A stretch of 64,000 bases of DNA from Amycolatopsis decaplanina DSM 44594 (GCF_000342005.1 NZ_AOHO01000045.1:248001-312000), one strand, 5' to 3'. Shown: positions 1 through 9,034, numbered from the stretch's first letter. Numbers and translations: made by a program. Notes: a model not told the origin generated them from the letters alone.

Positions 1-101
1 GCGTGATGATCGAGGTGCCCGAACGCGAGGAGCTTCGCCCGGTCGCGGAGGAAGCGGGCAAGCGCATCCGCGCCGCCCTCGACAGCCTGACCGGGGCCTG
101 A
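1..101 (+). CDS. C-terminal end of an unknown protein (partial)
   Basis: The window opens inside an open frame that starts at or before base 3 and stops at TGA 99-101. Only about 32 residues remain (beginning MIEVPEREEL after a valine), rich in Glu, Arg and Ala and probably helical. Nothing in this tail identifies the family. The next recognisable sequence begins 37 bases later in a decayed gene. Confidence 0.4.
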   Translation, partial: VMIEVPEREELRPVAEEAGKRIRAALDSLTGA

Positions 102-488
102 CCACCGCAACCCTTCGTCGCTCGGGCGGGCGACCGAATCCTCGGTGGCGGTACCGGTGGCACGCTGGCGGCGAACCGGCTCCGGCGCGATCCGAGCGAG
201 CAGGCCTCGATCACCGTCGTGGACCGCGAAGTCCCGTTCGACCTCGTGGTCGTGATCCCGCTGCCCGGCGGTGCGTCTTATGTGGACCGGTCACCGGGAC
301 TCGGCGACGAGCTCGGCGTCGTCCCCGCACACCCTGCAGTCGAAGGCCGGTTCGGTCACCCGCTTCGAGGGCGAGGTGCCGGCGCGCAACGTAAGCCGGT
401 ACCTCGCCGGACACGAGCCGGACGCCGGTTTCGACGGGCACACTATTGAGGGGTAAGGCAGATTGATGCCCATATGCACAGTTCCGCA

Positions 489-936
489 GGGGGGTCGTGA
501 GTGGTAATTGGGGTTATAGAGGGGCAAGGCCAAGGTGGCATGTTGCGAAAGCCTCTTTCGTAACGTCTTGGAGGCAGGGGTGGACGGTCGGTCCAGATGG
601 TCGGTGCGTGAAAGCCCCTGTACGTGATGGCCCCCTTCATTGCGCCTAGCGCAATGAAGGGGGCCATCACGTACTTCATTCAGGCGACCTGAGCGGCGCC
701 GCAGTGGGGTGGGCGGGGTGTCGGCCGCCGGGTTTGAGTGGCACAGCCTTGATCAACGGAGGATTCGGGACGTTGAGTGTCCCGGATCTTCCGTTGATCA
801 AGGTCCGGGACCGGGGTCACCTCGCGTTGATGAAGGAATCGGGACGTTGAGTGTCCTGATTCCTTCATCAACGATCCCGATACCCGCTGGGATCGTCGCC
901 CCCCTCAATCAAACGCTCTTTACCACTCGCGACCCC
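489..936. repeat. Composite palindromic element, copy 1 (MITE-like)
   Basis: The left end reads GTCGTGAGTGGTAA and the right end TACCACTCGCGAC, an imperfect terminal inverted repeat. Inside lie three stem-loops: 620-674 (26-bp perfect arms), 749-801 (TTGATCAACGGA...) and 825-873 (CGTTGATGAAGGAAT...), the last two sharing the loop GTTGAGTGTCC. Order and sequence of the last two hairpins are repeated at 24859-25192. No transposase frame lies inside, so any mobility would be in trans. It interrupts the SQR-like pseudogene. Confidence 0.8.
620..674. repeat. 26-bp perfect inverted repeat with 3-base loop
   Basis: Bases 620-645 (starting GTACGTGATGGCC) are the exact reverse complement of 649-674, with CTA as loop. 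The hairpin is present only in composite copy 1, not in the copy at 24859-25192, so it looks like a later nested insertion. There is no T-tract, so it is not a classical terminator. Confidence 0.85.
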
Positions 937-1322
937 GCGCCAAGCCGCGCGAAGTGCACAAATCGGGCATTTCGATCGGGATTGGCGATCTCCGCAAGGC
1001 GGTGCTCGTCGACTTCAACTACGACATCGAGCCGCTGACCGGACACGTCTGGCAGCGGTGGATTTGCCGCTGCTGAAGGAGTCGCGGCTCGATCACCTGC
1101 GCAAGCGCTTCCCTGCTCCTGTCGGCCATTGACGACGAACGGGTTAGGGAATATCGCAGGTCCTCACGTCTTCTCGATCCAGTTGCGTCGACTGGGCATG
1201 CCCAATTCACGCCATGTCCATAATGGACATACGAATTCGAGGTGGTCCGAGCAGGTTACCGGTGGGCGTGGTGTGTGGGACGATCCGGATCGTCACATTC
1301 GCCTCTCTTGGAGGTTTCTGCA

Positions 1323-1769
1323 GTGCGGTCGTACGATGTCTTGGCCGAATCGGCGGCGCCACCGGCGGTCGTGTGGGCATTGTTGCTGGACCCGAAGATG
1401 TGGCCCGCCTGGTCGCACGCCGGTGAACTGGACGTCAGCAGCTCGAGCGGCCTCTCCCCGGACGGGCGTGACGGAGTCGGTGCCATCCGGGCCTTCCGCT
1501 CGGGTAAGGCGGTCATCAGGGAGCGGATCACCGGACTCACGCTTGGACGGCGGTTCGCTTACGAGGGGCTGGAGAGCCCGCATATGGCCGACCACCAGGC
1601 GACGATCGACCTCCACGAAATCCCCGGCGGTGGAACGCGGATCCGTTGGCAGGGAACATATTCGGCTCGTGGCATGGGGCGCTGGTCCTCAGAGAGGCAG
1701 GTCCAGCGCACGATGTCGAAGATCGCCATAGGGCTCGCCGAGTACGCCTCCGGTCAAATCGTAAGGTGA
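1323..1769 (+). CDS. SRPBCC (polyketide cyclase/dehydrase-like) protein
   Basis: 148 residues. The GTG at 1323 is chosen because GGAGG at 1310-1314 precedes it at normal distance; the open frame extends 27 codons further upstream without a ribosome site. The sequence has the START/SRPBCC pattern: an N-terminal VRSYDVLAESAAPPAVVWALLLDP strand-helix, a central W-P-A-W, then alternating strands and a long C-terminal amphipathic helix. Such proteins bind hydrophobic ligands in a helix-grip cavity; the ligand cannot be read from sequence. It appears to be transcribed alone. Confidence 0.75.
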   Translation: MRSYDVLAESAAPPAVVWALLLDPKMWPAWSHAGELDVSSSSGLSPDGRDGVGAIRAFRSGKAVIRERITGLTLGRRFAYEGLESPHMADHQATIDLHEIPGGGTRIRWQGTYSARGMGRWSSERQVQRTMSKIAIGLAEYASGQIVR

Positions 1770-1957
1770 TCGTCAGGTTCACGCGCGCCGTTCTGCGGCA
1801 AGCTGGTCGCCGTCCGGCGAACGCCGGAGGGCGGTGATGCGACGACTCGGAAAGCGCGGCGATGAGAGATCGGCGGGGTCCGGATATGGATCGTGAAGTG
1901 GCCGGATGGTGAACCCCGGCCGCGATCTCGGCCGCGCCGGAGTGTGAAGCGGCTGCC

Positions 1958-2311
1958 GTGGACGTGCTGACCGGCCTGGAACAACGTGCCTGGCACGCGC
2001 TCGCCGACGAACCGGCTGCCGCACGGTCGTACTACGAGAAGGTTCTCGATGACCGCATCGTGCTTCTGCTGATCGACCAGCAGCCGATCCAGGAACGCGA
2101 AACGGCTTTGGCCGCCTTATGCGGGGCGCGGTGGAAGGCATGCAGCCTAGGCGGTTTGAGCGCGGCAAGGCTCAGTCTTTTCGTCGGCGCGGTCAACTAC
2201 CGGGTCACCGCCACCAAAGACGGAGCTCCGTATTCGGCTCGGGTGAGCAGTGTCTACGTACGTCGGGACGATGGCTGGAAACTCACCTTTCATCAGCACG
2301 TCAGTTGGTAG
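1958..2311 (+). CDS. SnoaL/DUF4440-like NTF2-fold protein
   Basis: 117 residues from GTG 1958. The N-terminal helix (EQRAWHALADEPAAARSYYEKVL) and the C-terminal strands ending SSVYVRRDDGWKLTFHQHVSW match the small NTF2-fold DUF4440/SnoaL group. The middle (about residues 30-65) departs from the usual pattern, and the upstream ribosome site is weak, so some decay is possible. No substrate can be inferred. Confidence 0.6.
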   Translation: MDVLTGLEQRAWHALADEPAAARSYYEKVLDDRIVLLLIDQQPIQERETALAALCGARWKACSLGGLSAARLSLFVGAVNYRVTATKDGAPYSARVSSVYVRRDDGWKLTFHQHVSW

Positions 2312-2401
2312 GAACTCGCTACCGGCTCGCAGTATTCAGGGCGAGGACGGACGATTCCGGTCGCTGTTGTCGATTTCGCCCAGACATGGATCGGACTGAT
2401 C

Positions 2402-2617
2402 TCATCGGCTGCCGAGTGTGCGGAGCACACGGAACCGAGCCAGCCGGTGCAGCGTTTCTCCCATGACATCGGGTCCGATCCGGCCTTCGAGATCGGCGTG
2501 GGCCGAACACACGATCTCGCGGACGGCCGATTCGGTCATCGAGGACGCGAACTCACGGGAAAGCCATTGGCGGACTTCGTCGGTGATGTCGTCGGAATGG
2601 TGATCGCGGACGGTCAT
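2402..2617 (-). CDS. Three-helix-bundle dimerization domain protein
   Basis: 71 residues, preceded by a very strong ribosome site (GGAGGAGGGGG). The sequence is all helical, with a conserved middle E-I-V-x-x-A-H-x-x-L and a C-terminal GETLHRLARFRV block. It is clearly related to the protein at 6337-6552 (shared pattern: acidic N-terminus, L-x-x-E-F, helix ending in H-R/A-x-L, then GE-LHRLAR). It lies 28 bases after the lipoprotein stop, so it is probably the last gene of the response regulator-kinase-lipoprotein operon. Role unknown; the family name is from memory. Confidence 0.65.
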   Translation of the reverse strand: MTVRDHHSDDITDEVRQWLSREFASSMTESAVREIVCSAHADLEGRIGPDVMGETLHRLARFRVLRTLGSR

Positions 2618-2644
2618 GTCCCCCTCCTCCTTTCGACGACTTCC

Positions 2645-2860
2645 TCATTGTGTCGGAGATGCGGGAGTCTGCACCTGACGACTGCCTGACGATCGCGTAG
2701 GACTCGGGGGCGGTGTGGGCGGGACCGACCGGCTGGAGACCGTCGGGGTGGTGCTCGGGGCAAGGGTGGTGATCGGTTCGGGTTCGTCCTGGTCGGTCAC
2801 ACCGCAGCCGCCGAGGCACAGGGCGGCGGTCATGATGAGGATGATCGAACGGAGTTTCAC
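2645..2860 (-). CDS. Small lipoprotein coupled to a histidine kinase
   Basis: 71 residues from GTG at 2860; its start overlaps the kinase stop (GTGA), which decides the start. A classic lipoprotein signal is visible: positive N-terminus (KLRS), hydrophobic core, then lipobox L-G-G-C with Cys at residue 19. The mature part is a Pro/Ser/Thr-rich, low-complexity extracytoplasmic tail of about 50 residues. Translational coupling suggests it works with the sensor kinase at the membrane, as small lipoproteins do in some actinobacterial envelope-stress systems (for example CseA with CseBC). That functional link is inference. Confidence 0.75.
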   Translation of the reverse strand: MKLRSIILIMTAALCLGGCGVTDQDEPEPITTLAPSTTPTVSSRSVPPTPPPSPTRSSGSRQVQTPASPTQ

Positions 2861-4242
2861 GCTGCCGCCTCCGGTAGTTCGATGACGAAGCGGGCGCCGC
2901 CGCCGGGCCGGTCTTCGACCCAGACGGTGCCGCCGTGCCGGTGGACGTGGTCGGCGACGATGGCCAGCCCGAGCCCGCTGCCGGTCTCGCGGTCCCGGCG
3001 GCCGGCGTGCAGGCCGCGGGCGAAGCGTTCGAAGATGCGCTCCCGTAGGGCGGGTGGGACGCCGCTGCCGGCGTCGTCGACTTCTATCCTCGCGTGGTCG
3101 CCCCGCCGCCGAAGGGTCACGGCGACGGCGCCTCCGCCGTAGCGGTCGGCGTTGTCGAGCAGATTGGTGACGACCCGGTCGATGCGGCGGCGGTCGGCGA
3201 AGACGAGCGGGATGTCGGGAGCGGTGTCGACGGGTACATCGGACATGCCTCTGCTGTCGAGGACGTGGTGCACCAGTGCGTCGAGATCCACCAGTTCGGC
3301 CGGTCCTTCGTCGTCCTGGTCGGCGCGGGAGATTTCGAGCAGGTCGACGACCATGCCCTGGAAGCGGTGCAGTTCCGAGCTGAGCAGACCGAGGGCTTTG
3401 CGGGCGGTCGGGTCCATCGTGTCCTGGCGGCGGGTCATGACCTGGGTGACGTTGACCATCGTGGTGAGAGGTGAGCGGAGTTCGTGGCTGACATCCGCGG
3501 CGAAACGTTTGTCGCGGCGGACCCGTTGTTCGAGTTGTTCGGTCGTGGTGTTGAAACTGGTGGCGAGAGGGGCGAGATCGGGGTCGTTCTGGTGGGGGAG
3601 CCGGGTCGTCAGATCTCCGCGTGCCACACGGGCAGCGGCTCCGCGGAGAGCGGAGAGCGGACGCAGGGCACGTTTGGTGGTCCAAGCGCCGAGCAGGACT
3701 CCGAACAGCGCGGCCACGACGGTGCCCGTGATCAGCAGGATGCTGAGATAGCGGAAGGTTCGATCCAGTTCGAGCAGCGGGTACAGCTCGACGTAGATGC
3801 TGTCGCCGTTACCGACCGGGGTCGCGATGGCGAGCACGGGGATGCCGTCGGCGGTGAACCGTTGCCGGGCCGCGACACCGTCGTGCGCGCTTTCCAGCAG
3901 GGCGGCCGGGATGGCCGTGGGCTCGATCTGCCGTCCGCTGGTGAGCCAGCCGCCGGGCCGCGACAGCAGAATCGACGAGTCCGGACCGCTGGCGAGCCCG
4001 GTCAAAAGCTCGTCGAGATTGTCGGAATGTTCAGCCAGTGCCTTGTCGACCAGGTCGACGTTGACTTCCGACTGTCGCAAGGTGCTCTGCTCGCGCTGGT
4101 CGAGCATGTAGCCGGTGGTCAGGTTCCAGGTCGCGGCACCGAGCACACTCATCACCAGCGCCAGGCCGAGACCGAAGGCGCCGGCTACGCGCCAGCGCAG
4201 GGAAAGCCGCCGTAGCGTCGACCGGAACCCCGCGTGGGTCAT
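2857..4242 (-). CDS. Membrane sensor histidine kinase (HAMP-HisKA-HATPase)
   Basis: 461 residues. A first membrane helix (about 20-42) is followed by an extracytoplasmic sensor of about 120 residues and a second helix (about 165-190). A HAMP linker then leads to the HisKA box with phospho-acceptor His in F-A-A-D-V-S-H-E-L-R-S-P, and the ATPase domain with N-box (NLLDNADRYG), G1 (DAGSGV) and G2 (GSGLGLAI). Its start overlaps the response-regulator stop by four bases and its stop overlaps the lipoprotein start. The architecture matches OmpR-type envelope sensors such as MtrB/CseC; the signal is unknown. Confidence 0.93.
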   Translation of the reverse strand: MTHAGFRSTLRRLSLRWRVAGAFGLGLALVMSVLGAATWNLTTGYMLDQREQSTLRQSEVNVDLVDKALAEHSDNLDELLTGLASGPDSSILLSRPGGWLTSGRQIEPTAIPAALLESAHDGVAARQRFTADGIPVLAIATPVGNGDSIYVELYPLLELDRTFRYLSILLITGTVVAALFGVLLGAWTTKRALRPLSALRGAAARVARGDLTTRLPHQNDPDLAPLATSFNTTTEQLEQRVRRDKRFAADVSHELRSPLTTMVNVTQVMTRRQDTMDPTARKALGLLSSELHRFQGMVVDLLEISRADQDDEGPAELVDLDALVHHVLDSRGMSDVPVDTAPDIPLVFADRRRIDRVVTNLLDNADRYGGGAVAVTLRRRGDHARIEVDDAGSGVPPALRERIFERFARGLHAGRRDRETGSGLGLAIVADHVHRHGGTVWVEDRPGGGARFVIELPEAAA

Positions 4243-4919
4243 GATCCCGGAGTGATCTGATAGCCACGGCCGCGCACGGTCAACACCAGACTCGGATTGT
4301 CGGGATCGGGTTCGACCTTGCGTCGCAACCGTCTGATGTGGACATCCAGCAGCCTCGTGTCACCGAAGTAGTCGTGACCCCACACTCGCTGCAGCAACTG
4401 CTCCCTGGTGACGACCCGGCCCTCGGCCGCGGCCAGTTCGGCGAGGAGGCGGAACTCGGTGCGGGTCAGATGCACCTGATTCCCGTCGCGATGCACGCTT
4501 TCCTCATCGGGCCGGATTTCCAGGCCGCCAACGATGATCCGGGCCGGGGGAGGTGGTGCGGTGCGGCGGAGCAGCGCGCGGATCCGGGCCGCGAGTTCAC
4601 CGGCCACCAGCGGTTTGGTGACGTAATCGTCCGCGCCGGCTTCGAGGCCCGCGATCACGTCCTGGGTATCCGCGCGGGCGGTGATCACGATGATCGGCAG
4701 GGCGCCTTGATCGCGCACGGACCGGCAGACGGTGAGTCCGTCGATGCCCGGCAGCATGAGGTCGAGCAGAATGACGTCGAATCGGCTGTCCACGAGTAGT
4801 TCGAGTCCGTCTTCGCCGGTTTCCGCGCACTCGACGTCGAAGCCTTCGTCTGCCAGCGCGAGGCTCAAGGCCTCGCTGATCATCACGTCGTCCTCGACCA
4901 GAAGAACACGGGTGGACAC
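4239..4919 (-). CDS. OmpR/PhoB-family response regulator
   Basis: 226 residues. Receiver domain with acidic pair (VEDD), phospho-acceptor Asp in ILLDLMLPGIDG and conserved Lys (VTKPL), then a winged-helix effector domain ending RGRGYQ. GTG 4919 is preferred: GGAAGGAG lies nine bases before it but directly abuts the alternative ATG at 4928. It is first in the operon with the kinase (four-base overlap), the lipoprotein and the three-helix-bundle protein. A divergent gene starts at 5044, so the 4920-5043 interval holds both promoters. Confidence 0.92.
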   Translation of the reverse strand: MSTRVLLVEDDVMISEALSLALADEGFDVECAETGEDGLELLVDSRFDVILLDLMLPGIDGLTVCRSVRDQGALPIIVITARADTQDVIAGLEAGADDYVTKPLVAGELAARIRALLRRTAPPPPARIIVGGLEIRPDEESVHRDGNQVHLTRTEFRLLAELAAAEGRVVTREQLLQRVWGHDYFGDTRLLDVHIRRLRRKVEPDPDNPSLVLTVRGRGYQITPGS

Positions 4920-5043
4920 AGTCGGCATCTCCTTCCGACGGCCAGGCTAACAGTCTTCGATCGTAAGGCACTCGTCAGTTTCAGAGGGTCCGGTTCATGT
5001 CAGGGTGGAATCACGCTCACCGAAACACGGGAGGACCAAGCCC

Positions 5044-5523
5044 ATGACCGCCGACGTTTTCACAACGCGAGCCGAAGCCGACCCCGGAACGGAAACCCAT
5101 CCGAGGGTGCGACGGCTGCGCGATGACGCGGATCGGGCGTGGGCCATCGCGGACGGACATCGAACCTTGGCCGCGGAAATCGAGGCAGGAGATGAGCCGG
5201 ACGCGTTCCACCGCGCGAAGGCGCAACACTTGCTCGGCGAAGTGGCCGCACACCACGGATTCGCCTATCACGAACTCGCCAACGCCGCCGAAGCCCGCGC
5301 CGGAGCGAAAGTCCATCCCCGCGAGTCTCCACAATGGAGGCTCTTGATCGACCGCTCTTTCACGGCGATCCGCCGCGCCGAGGCACATCATGAACGCGCG
5401 GCAGCGTTTTCGGCTCGAACGGCGGGCGACGAAGCGGCCGCCCGAAGGCATGAGATCGCTGCACGCGAGGCGGACAGGCGTGCGGTGGATTCGCTCGTGG
5501 AAAGCGGCGACCTTCCGTCGTGA
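5044..5523 (+). CDS. Helical hypothetical protein
   Basis: 159 residues from ATG 5044, preceded by GGGAGGA. Rich in Ala, Glu, Arg and His, predicted almost entirely helical, with two repeated helix-hairpin-like segments containing EAHHERAAAF and AARRHEIAAREADRRAV. There is no signal peptide or membrane segment. I do not recognise the family. It is divergent from the response-regulator operon and may share its control region. Confidence 0.6.
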   Translation: MTADVFTTRAEADPGTETHPRVRRLRDDADRAWAIADGHRTLAAEIEAGDEPDAFHRAKAQHLLGEVAAHHGFAYHELANAAEARAGAKVHPRESPQWRLLIDRSFTAIRRAEAHHERAAAFSARTAGDEAAARRHEIAAREADRRAVDSLVESGDLPS

Positions 5524-5656
5524 CAACGGTCTCGACAACACCGTATCGACGCGACAGGCCTGACGGCACGGGAGATCGAGATCCACTGGGCCTTTGCGGC
5601 GTCGCGGCGACGTGTTCGCGGCGCTGAGTGACCGAAACGGCGTGATGCGAACCGTC

Positions 5657-6337
5657 CTATGAGGACATTATCGGCGCGTCGGCTCCGGTAGTGGTGCCGT
5701 CGGCGAAGCGGCTGGTGCCGAGCCAGGTGATGGCTTGGTGTACGGCGGTCCGTGGTCCGGTGATGATGATCGCTTTGTCCCGCAGGGCATCCAGCCATTC
5801 GTCATGCCCGAGCCAGACACGGCTGAGGGCGCCGAGTGTGCAGTCGATCCGCATCGCTTGGGGAAGCCTCGGATCGTGAACGGTCGGCGCGGCGACAGCT
5901 CGGGAAAGCACCAGCCACCACCAGCGCGGTCCGGGTGATTCGGTGAATCGGAAGTGGATCGACACGGCCTCCGAGGGGAGGGCGGAGCGGTCGATTCCCC
6001 GGGAGATGTCACGGAGGAGCAGGGCAGGGTCGAGATCGCCGTGTCGTGGTGGCGGCAGCCGCCGTGCGCCCCACCGGCCGAGCGGTTCGATGACCTCGGC
6101 CAGCTCACGGCCCGCTTCGGTCAACTCGGCCTGACGCGGACGGAGCACCACAAGGCCTGTCGCCTCGAGTTTGCGGAGCCGCTTCGTCAGCAGGCCGGTC
6201 GACATAGCCGGCACTCCGGCCGCGATGTCGGTGATCGCGGTGCTGCCGTTCAGCAGCTCGCGGATGATCAACAGAGTCCAGGGTTCGCCGACCACCTCGG
6301 CCGCCAGCGCGATCGGGCAGTGCTGTTCGTAGCGCAT
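5657..6337 (-). CDS. HxlR/MarR-like winged-helix regulator with C-terminal SCP2-like domain
   Basis: About 226 residues. The N-terminus carries the HxlR pattern (C-P-I-A-L-A-A-E-V-V-G-E-P-W-T-L-L-I-I-R-E-L), a recognition helix (MSTGLLTKRLRKLEATGLV) and a wing. The C-terminal half (about 105-226) resembles the SCP2/sterol-carrier-like domain of some actinobacterial HxlR regulators and may bind a lipophilic ligand. ATG 6337 overlaps the upstream stop (TGATG), so it is translationally coupled to the three-helix-bundle protein; a GTG lies one codon earlier. Confidence 0.78.
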   Translation of the reverse strand: MRYEQHCPIALAAEVVGEPWTLLIIRELLNGSTAITDIAAGVPAMSTGLLTKRLRKLEATGLVVLRPRQAELTEAGRELAEVIEPLGRWGARRLPPPRHGDLDPALLLRDISRGIDRSALPSEAVSIHFRFTESPGPRWWWLVLSRAVAAPTVHDPRLPQAMRIDCTLGALSRVWLGHDEWLDALRDKAIIITGPRTAVHQAITWLGTSRFADGTTTGADAPIMSS

Positions 6338-6552
6338 CACAGAACCCGCACGACGCGCGCTATGCGGTGGCGTGCGAGGCGGTGCAGCATTTCGCCGATG
6401 GCCTCGGGCACGATCTGCTCCTGGAGCTCACGATGGGTGGCTCGGACGATGACGCCCACCGCCGCGGGCGACAGCTTCGTCGAGAACTCGCTGGCCAGTC
6501 GGCCGGTCACGTCATCGACGACGTCCTGCGCCTTCGGGGTCTCTACGCTCAT
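6337..6552 (-). CDS. Three-helix-bundle dimerization domain protein (second copy)
   Basis: 71 residues, with GGAGAG before the ATG. Same length and helical plan as the protein at 2402-2617, including a V-I-V-R-A-T-H-x-E-L middle and a GEMLHRLARHRI end. Here the partner is an HxlR-type regulator (stop/start overlap), whereas the other copy follows a two-component system. This suggests that the small proteins accompany regulators, perhaps as dimerising accessory factors (inference). Confidence 0.65.
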   Translation of the reverse strand: MSVETPKAQDVVDDVTGRLASEFSTKLSPAAVGVIVRATHRELQEQIVPEAIGEMLHRLARHRIARVVRVL

Positions 6553-6670
6553 CGCTCTCCTGTTGTGCCTCGGTTCTCCGGCTATTCTTCCGGCTCAGCG
6601 CACGGGTGAACCTGACAACTGTCTGACGATTGCGGCCCGGCCGGAAGCGTGTCCCCTCTGCTGGTCGGCC

Positions 6671-7963
6671 TCATGCGAAGACGAAGTAGCGGAGCCAGAG
6701 GTAGGGCGCGGCGACGAGAACGGTGATCAGGGTGACGATGATGCCCTTCTTGGTGAATTCCCAGAAGGAGATGGGGCTTCCGGCGCGGGCGGCGATGCCG
6801 AGGACGACGACGTTCGCGCTGGCGCCGATGGCGGTGGCGTTGCCGCCGAAGTCGGCGCCGAGGGCGAGGGACCACCAGAGGGCTTCGGAGTGGGTGGGGT
6901 CGGCGATGTCGTTGGTGAGTCCGAGGACGAGTGGGCTCATGGTGGCGACGTAGGGGATGTTGTCGACGACGCCGGACAGGAGTGCTGACACTCCGAGGAT
7001 GAGCATGACGGCGAGGAGGGCGTTGCCTCCGGTGGCGTCGGCGGCGAGTTTCGCGAGATCGCCGATGACGCCGGTTTTGACCAGGGCGCCGATCATGATG
7101 AACAGGCCGGCGAAGAACAGCAGGGTTTCCCACTCGACGCTGGCCAGGTAGTCCTTCGGTTTGGCTTGAGCCAGCAGCACGAGGACGCCGGCGCCGAGCA
7201 GGGCGACGACGGAAGGTTCGATGTGGAAGATCGAGTGCCCGATGAACGCGGTGAAGACGCCCAGCAGTACGACGCCGCACTTGATGAGGAGTCGTTTGTC
7301 GTGGATGGCTTCGCGTTCGTTGAGGGCCATCACGTCGGCGACGCGGTCCGGGTCGACGGTGAAGGAACCGCGGAACAGCCTTGGCAGGACAAGGCAGAAG
7401 ACGGCGAGTTCGATCGCCACGATCGGGGCCATGTTGACGAGGAAGTCGTTGAACGTCAGGCCGGCGCGGCTGCCGATGATGATGTTGGGCGGATCGCCGA
7501 TCAGGGTCGCGGCGCCGCCGATGTTCGAGGCCATGACCTCGGCGATCAGGAACGGGACCGGTTTGATGTCGAGCCGGTCGCAGACGAGCAGGGTCACCGG
7601 GGCCATGAGGAGCACTGTGGTGACGTTGTCCAGGAAGGCCGACGCGATCGCGGTGATGAGGACCAGCAGGATCATGATCCGCAGGGGTGAGCCCTTGGCG
7701 CGTTTGGCGGCCCAGATCGCGGTGAACTCGAAGACACCGGTCTTCCGCAGGACTCCGACGATGATCATCATTCCGAGGAGCAGGAAGACGACGTCCCAGT
7801 CCACGCCGGTTTCGTGGGAATAGAACGCGTCTTCGGAGCCGACGACGCCGACGGCCAGCACGATGCCCGCGCCGGCGAGGGCGGTGGCCATCTTGGGGAC
7901 CTTCTCGGTGGCGATGAACAGATACGCCACCACGAACACGGCGACCGCGACGACGGCGCTCAT
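6671..7963 (-). CDS. ArsB/NhaD-type ion-transporter superfamily permease
   Basis: 430 residues with about 11-12 membrane helices. Typical ion-transporter superfamily features are visible: a helix-loop with F-L-D-N-V-T-T-V in the first half, the conserved [13 protein letters not shown] re-entrant motif, and a pseudo-symmetric second half containing [10 protein letters not shown]. This group includes ArsB, NhaD and SLC13/P-protein-like permeases exporting anions or exchanging Na+/H+; the substrate is not decided by sequence. The divergent CBS-domain gene at 8412 may be a regulatory partner (inference). Confidence 0.85.
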   Translation of the reverse strand: MSAVVAVAVFVVAYLFIATEKVPKMATALAGAGIVLAVGVVGSEDAFYSHETGVDWDVVFLLLGMMIIVGVLRKTGVFEFTAIWAAKRAKGSPLRIMILLVLITAIASAFLDNVTTVLLMAPVTLLVCDRLDIKPVPFLIAEVMASNIGGAATLIGDPPNIIIGSRAGLTFNDFLVNMAPIVAIELAVFCLVLPRLFRGSFTVDPDRVADVMALNEREAIHDKRLLIKCGVVLLGVFTAFIGHSIFHIEPSVVALLGAGVLVLLAQAKPKDYLASVEWETLLFFAGLFIMIGALVKTGVIGDLAKLAADATGGNALLAVMLILGVSALLSGVVDNIPYVATMSPLVLGLTNDIADPTHSEALWWSLALGADFGGNATAIGASANVVVLGIAARAGSPISFWEFTKKGIIVTLITVLVAAPYLWLRYFVFA

Positions 7964-8217
7964 GCCATGTCCTGTCGGAGAGAACCGGAGGTGGATGCCC
8001 GCTCAAAACGCTGCCAGACCACTTGCGTACTCACGAATCCCGTCCATGCCGACCGACCCGGCCCAGACGGGACGGGTTGTGCCGACCAGACTTCCCGGCG
8101 CTCCACGCGTCAACATGCCGTAAACAAGGGCGAGAGGCAACTTGGCGCCCGGCCGCGGCGCCTCCTGTACCCTGCGGTGTGTCGGAGGTCACGCAGAGCC
8201 GTCGGATGGGGAAGCCG

Positions 8218-8373
8218 ATGTCCGGACTACTCGGTCCGCACGCGCTGATCGCCGTGCTCGTGGGCATCATGGCCGTCCTCCGCCTCGTGCACTTGAGGCA
8301 GGAGCGGAGCGAATCGGCGGGACGTGCCGGGTTCGCGAACGGGCGTAAAGAATCGGACAGTAACGACGGATGA
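8218..8373 (+). CDS. Possible small single-span membrane protein
   Basis: 51 residues from ATG 8218 (another ATG lies at 8206). One hydrophobic helix (about residues 5-24, GPHALIAVLVGIMAVLRLV) is followed by a charged cytoplasmic tail. No strong ribosome site is adjacent and there is no recognisable family, so this is a plausible but unproven gene between the divergent permease and the CBS gene. Confidence 0.35.
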   Translation: MSGLLGPHALIAVLVGIMAVLRLVHLRQERSESAGRAGFANGRKESDSNDG

Positions 8374-8411
8374 ATCCGGCGGGCCTGGCGCGGACGTCCT
8401 AGTCTGAAACC

Positions 8412-8858
8412 ATGCACGCCGCAGAGATGGCCGAGGAATTCCCGGTCGTGGACATGGATTCCGACGCGCTCGATGCGGCGCGGCTCCTCGCGGAACACCG
8501 CTTGCCCGGCATCGTGGTGACCGACCGGGACGGATGCCCGCAGTCGGTCTTGCCCGCGTCGGAGGTGGTCCGCCTTCTCGTCCCGACCTATGTTCAGGAC
8601 GACCCGTCGCTCGCCGGGGTCCTGAACGAGTCGATGGCCGATCGTGTCGTCGACAAATTGGGCGGCCGCAAGGTGCGCTCGCTGCTTCCCGATGAGCCCG
8701 CCGAGCTGCCGCGGGTGAATTCCGATGACACGATCATCGAAGTCGCCGCCATGATGGCGAGACTTCGCTGTCCTCTGGTCGCGGTCATGCGGGACAAGAC
8801 GCTCCTCGGCGTGATTTCGGCGTCCCGGCTTCTGGAACTGGCGCTCGCCCCGCGTTGA
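8412..8858 (+). CDS. CBS-domain pair protein
   Basis: 148 residues, essentially a Bateman module of two CBS motifs: the first ends G-I-V-V-T-D-R-D-G, the second contains PLVAVMRDKTLLGVISASRLLELAL. CBS pairs bind adenine nucleotides and usually gate a partner enzyme or transporter. There is no second domain, so it should act in trans; the divergent ArsB/NhaD permease is the nearest candidate partner (inference). Confidence 0.85.
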   Translation: MHAAEMAEEFPVVDMDSDALDAARLLAEHRLPGIVVTDRDGCPQSVLPASEVVRLLVPTYVQDDPSLAGVLNESMADRVVDKLGGRKVRSLLPDEPAELPRVNSDDTIIEVAAMMARLRCPLVAVMRDKTLLGVISASRLLELALAPR

Positions 8859-8898
8859 CCGTCCCTGCTCGATTTCGGTCAGGGCAAGCCCGAGTCCG

Positions 8899-9034
8899 GG
8901 CTCGGCCGAACCGCTCGACACGCTCACCGCCCGGGAACGTGAGGTCCTCGCCAAGGTCGGGGCGGGCCAGTCGAACACCGCAACTCGTCGCGATCGCCTT
9001 CGAGACGGGGTTGATCACCCCAGGAGATCACTGA
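8899..9034 (+). pseudogene. Remnant of a LuxR-type response regulator
   Basis: The fragment reads P-L-D-T-L-T-A-R-E-R-E-V-L-A-K-V-G-A-G-Q-S-N, the start of a LuxR/NarL helix-turn-helix, then shifts frame and resumes with QLVAIAFETGLITPGDH before TGA 9032-9034, the usual C-terminal end of NarL/FixJ regulators. The recognition helix and the whole receiver domain are missing. It is a degraded gene end, not a working protein. Confidence 0.7.

Larger units (their letters stand above)
138..1131 (+). pseudogene. Decayed NAD(P)/FAD-dependent sulfide:quinone reductase-like gene
   Basis: Three blocks in order resemble an SQR-type FAD oxidoreductase. From 138 comes the dinucleotide-binding start ILGGGTGGTLAANRL, which jumps straight to a mid-protein stretch (VPFDLVVVIPLPGG), so most of the Rossmann region is deleted. 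From about 330 a different frame gives LQSKAGSVTRFEGEV...FDGH. After a palindromic insertion (489-936) the C-terminal end resumes at about 975 with KAVLVDFNYDIEPLTGH, and in yet another frame with LPLLKESRLDHLRK. Intact members run to roughly 380-420 residues. Family assignment rests on recalled motifs; the internal deletion, frameshifts and insertion are visible directly. No functional product is expected. Confidence 0.72.
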
